A stretch of DNA of 43,254 nt from assembly GCA_903888765.1 (NCBI GenBank), contig CAISVF010000611.1, positions 1 to 43,254 on the forward strand. Direction: 5' to 3'. Below are positions 42,000 through 43,254 of the stretch, piece by piece (the first letter of the stretch is position 1; every line of letters starts with the position of its first letter). The notes under the pieces are model-generated. The model was not told the DNA's origin, ran no database searches, and saw only the letters and a list, made by a program, of their open reading frames with translations. Made by a program: the position numbers and the translations under genes. The DNA is from an uncultured Verrucomicrobia subdivision 3 bacterium (GTDB lineage: Bacteria; Verrucomicrobiota; Verrucomicrobiia; Limisphaerales; UBA11358).

Positions 42000-42078
42000 A
42001 ACGCCGTAGGCGTGACATCTTGGTAGAACCAGACGGAAAAAGATTTTTTAGCTCCGTCAGGAGCGGCATCTTCGGCTC
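42000..42078. repeat. Two REP-like units in front of the RAYT remnant
   Basis: Unit 1 (42000-42031) reads ACGCCGTAGGCGTGACATCT then TGGTAGAACCA. Unit 2 (42051-42078) reads GCTCCGTCAGGAGCGGCATC then TTCGGCTC and abuts the ATG at 42079. Both have the same palindrome-CATC layout as the units at 22026-22177, and GTAGAACCA is identical. Confidence 0.78.
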
Positions 42079-42261
42079 ATGGCAAACACCTATTCGCAAA
42101 TTTATCTCCACGTCGTGTTCGCCGTCGAAGGTCGGCAAAACCTCATCGAGCCGGAACCCAGCGACGAACTTCAAAAATACATCACCGGAATCGTTTCTGG
42201 TCAGAGACAAAAGTCAATTGCCATAGGCAAAAGTTCTACCATGTTCGCCGCATTTTATTGA
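42079..42261 (+). pseudogene. REP-associated tyrosine transposase (RAYT/IS200-like Y1) remnant
   Basis: Sixty codons are open. The start MANTYSQIYLHVVFAVEGRQ and the following NLIEPEPSDELQKYITGIVS match the beginning of Y1/RAYT transposases (M-x-N-T-Y-x-Q-I-Y-x-H-V-V-F-A-V-x-x-R). The sequence then loses frame where the HVH metal motif should be; one frame over it reads HVRRILL. The HUH pair and the catalytic Tyr are missing, so it is non-functional. It sits directly behind two REP-like units, the normal gene layout for RAYTs. Confidence 0.8.
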
Positions 42262-42486
42262 GACGTGCGATAAAAATGATTCCCAGCCGATCTTGGCCAG
42301 CGTGCGTTCATGCAATTGGCCATCGTGGCGTTTCTAAGTATTACATTTCTTGCAAGAAACCATCATCTTGTCGGGGATATGGGGCTTTATTGGGCAGGCG
42401 CTGCTTCCAAAAAATGGGGAAAAGTTACCAAAATAAGTGGAGTTTCTGGCGGCGTTTTCATTAGAAAATACGGTATGAAACGCGGG

Positions 42487-43254
42487 TTGACATTAATAAT
42501 TATTGCACTGCTGTTCCTTGCGGCCGGTTTCGCCGTGGCCGGGGTGAAAAACAGTGATTGCCTGGATTGCCACGGCGACAACACGCTCTTCAAAACCAAC
42601 TCCGCCGGCAAAGCCCTTTCCTTGTATGTGGATGCGGCCAAGCTGAAGCTCTCCGCGCACCGCACCAATGACTGCATCAGTTGCCACGCGGACGTCACGG
42701 CGAAGCATCCCGACGATGGCAAAGCGATTGTCCCGGTGAACTGCGCGCTGTGCCATGTGCGGCAGACCGAAAGCTACTCCCAGAGCGTCCATGGCGTCGC
42801 TTTGAAATCCGGCCACGCGGATGCCGCCACCTGTCGCGACTGCCATGATTCCCATGAGGTCATTTCTGAGCGTTCTCCGTCCTCGACCCTTTATTTTTCG
42901 CGGCAGGCGGCGACGTGCGGCGCGTGCCATGACAAAGAAGTGCGCGACTGGCAGGCCAGCGTCCATGGCCGGGCCGTGGCCGCCGGGTCGCAGGACGCCC
43001 CCACCTGTACGGGCTGCCATGACGATCACAAGATTCGTTCGCTCAAGAGCAGTTCCACCCGGAATATTTCGGAGGATGTTTGCAGCCGCTGCCATGCTTC
43101 CGAGCGCTTGAACACCAAATACAATCTGCCGGCGGACCGCGTGAAAACGTTTTTTGACAGCTATCACGGCCTCGCCGCGCAATACGGTTCCACCGTGGCG
43201 GCGAATTGCGCCAGTTGCCACAGCTACCACAAAATCCTGCCGTCCTCGGACACC
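42487..43254 (+). CDS. Multihaem cytochrome c, 3' end beyond window
   Basis: The open frame continues to the last base (256 codons in the window). Its N-terminus is a hydrophobic export signal (LTLIIIALLFLAAGFAVA), then eight CXXCH haem-binding motifs. In the TTG-start numbering they begin at about residues 25, 63, 86, 116, 144, 174, 199 and 241 (CLDCH, CISCH, CALCH, CRDCH, CGACH, CTGCH, CSRCH, CASCH). It is a periplasmic or outer-membrane electron carrier; the CXXCH spacing and SVHG segments resemble multihaem cytochromes of anaerobic or extracellular electron-transfer chains. The start is problematic. ATG at 42476 reads M-N-A-G then a stop, whereas one added base would give M-K-R-G-L and a normal signal peptide. 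I therefore start it at TTG 42487. Confidence 0.85.
   Translation, partial: MTLIIIALLFLAAGFAVAGVKNSDCLDCHGDNTLFKTNSAGKALSLYVDAAKLKLSAHRTNDCISCHADVTAKHPDDGKAIVPVNCALCHVRQTESYSQSVHGVALKSGHADAATCRDCHDSHEVISERSPSSTLYFSRQAATCGACHDKEVRDWQASVHGRAVAAGSQDAPTCTGCHDDHKIRSLKSSSTRNISEDVCSRCHASERLNTKYNLPADRVKTFFDSYHGLAAQYGSTVAANCASCHSYHKILPSSDT

Larger units (their letters stand above)
41515..42078. other. Intergenic region with repeats
   Basis: No credible gene. It contains an inverted pair of ACCACGGATG-type repeats (41704-41818), the perfect palindrome TTCACCCA-A-TGGGTGAA (41762-41778) and two REP-like units in front of the RAYT remnant. Confidence 0.65.

Noticed and set aside
42310-42465. An open frame starting MQLAIVAFLSITFLARN that could extend the cytochrome upstream
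   Set aside because: It ends in a TAG and is out of phase with the haem-motif frame.
42493-43230. A 245-codon minus-strand frame at the window end
   Set aside because: It is the antisense of the multihaem cytochrome; the plus frame has eight CXXCH motifs and a signal peptide.

Overview
The window looks like a chromosomal segment from a free-living, Gram-negative-type bacterium of the Verrucomicrobiota, most like the Pedosphaera/Limisphaerales kind. This is inferred from gene style, not from a phylogeny. The signs are a PEP-CTERM protein with its VPEP...RRRK tail, long Asn/Thr/Gly-rich secreted proteins that end in a shared Phe-Tyr-Arg-type C-terminal module, a sigma factor fused to membrane and prenyltransferase-like segments, a TAT-exported Gfo/Idh/MocA oxidoreductase, weak Shine-Dalgarno signals, moderately high G+C, and many palindromic intergenic repeats.

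Layout. 1-1473 is a complete IS1380-type insertion sequence whose left end coincides with the start of the window; its transposase is frameshifted. 1644-10957 (minus strand) carries two tandem secreted S53 (sedolisin/kumamolisin) peptidases followed by tilS. 11261-12526 is icd (isocitrate dehydrogenase). 12722-16896 (plus) is a genome-maintenance block: ruvC, ruvA, a DUF374 acyltransferase and priA. Convergent to it is a CBS/DRTGG-containing family II pyrophosphatase. 18651-21188 holds a convergent pectin pair, a GH28 polygalacturonase-like lipoprotein candidate and a PL10 pectate lyase whose stop codons abut. A small YjdM/PhnA zinc-ribbon gene follows.

21632-23142 has no convincing gene and is packed with hairpins, direct repeats and REP-like palindromes. 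23143-27185 (plus) is a run of four exported proteins: two paralogues (one with PEP-CTERM), a PstS-like solute-binding-fold protein, then, after a clear terminator, a GspC/PilP-like small protein. 27190-27906 contains two copies of an inverted-repeat family and an IS4-type transposase remnant. 27907-29721 (minus) has a GYF plus cyclic-nucleotide-binding protein and pheA (chorismate mutase/prephenate dehydratase). 29909-32778 (plus) has a class IV aminotransferase, a cytidylate-kinase-like protein and an L,D-transpeptidase. 32884-35652 is a lemA plus M48 protease pair.

35868-38678 is the most unusual gene: an ECF-type sigma factor continuous with about six membrane segments and a C-terminal prenyltransferase/terpenoid-cyclase-like repeat region, flanked by two degenerate copies of one gene fragment. 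38952-39934 is a cluster of stress-type very small proteins (CsbD, entericidin-like lipoprotein, two glycine-rich membrane microproteins). 40126-41514 is a TAT-exported oxidoreductase. The end has two REP-like palindromes directly in front of a decayed RAYT/IS200-like transposase, then a multihaem cytochrome c (eight CXXCH motifs before the edge) whose natural start is off by one base.

Functionally, the window mixes housekeeping genes (tilS, icd, ruvCA, priA, pheA) with an extracellular polymer-degrading lifestyle (S53 peptidases, pectinases) and envelope stress and modelling functions (L,D-transpeptidase, LemA/M48, CsbD/entericidin). The REP-like elements near 22 kb and those at the RAYT remnant near 42 kb share a core, so they probably belong to one REP/RAYT family.
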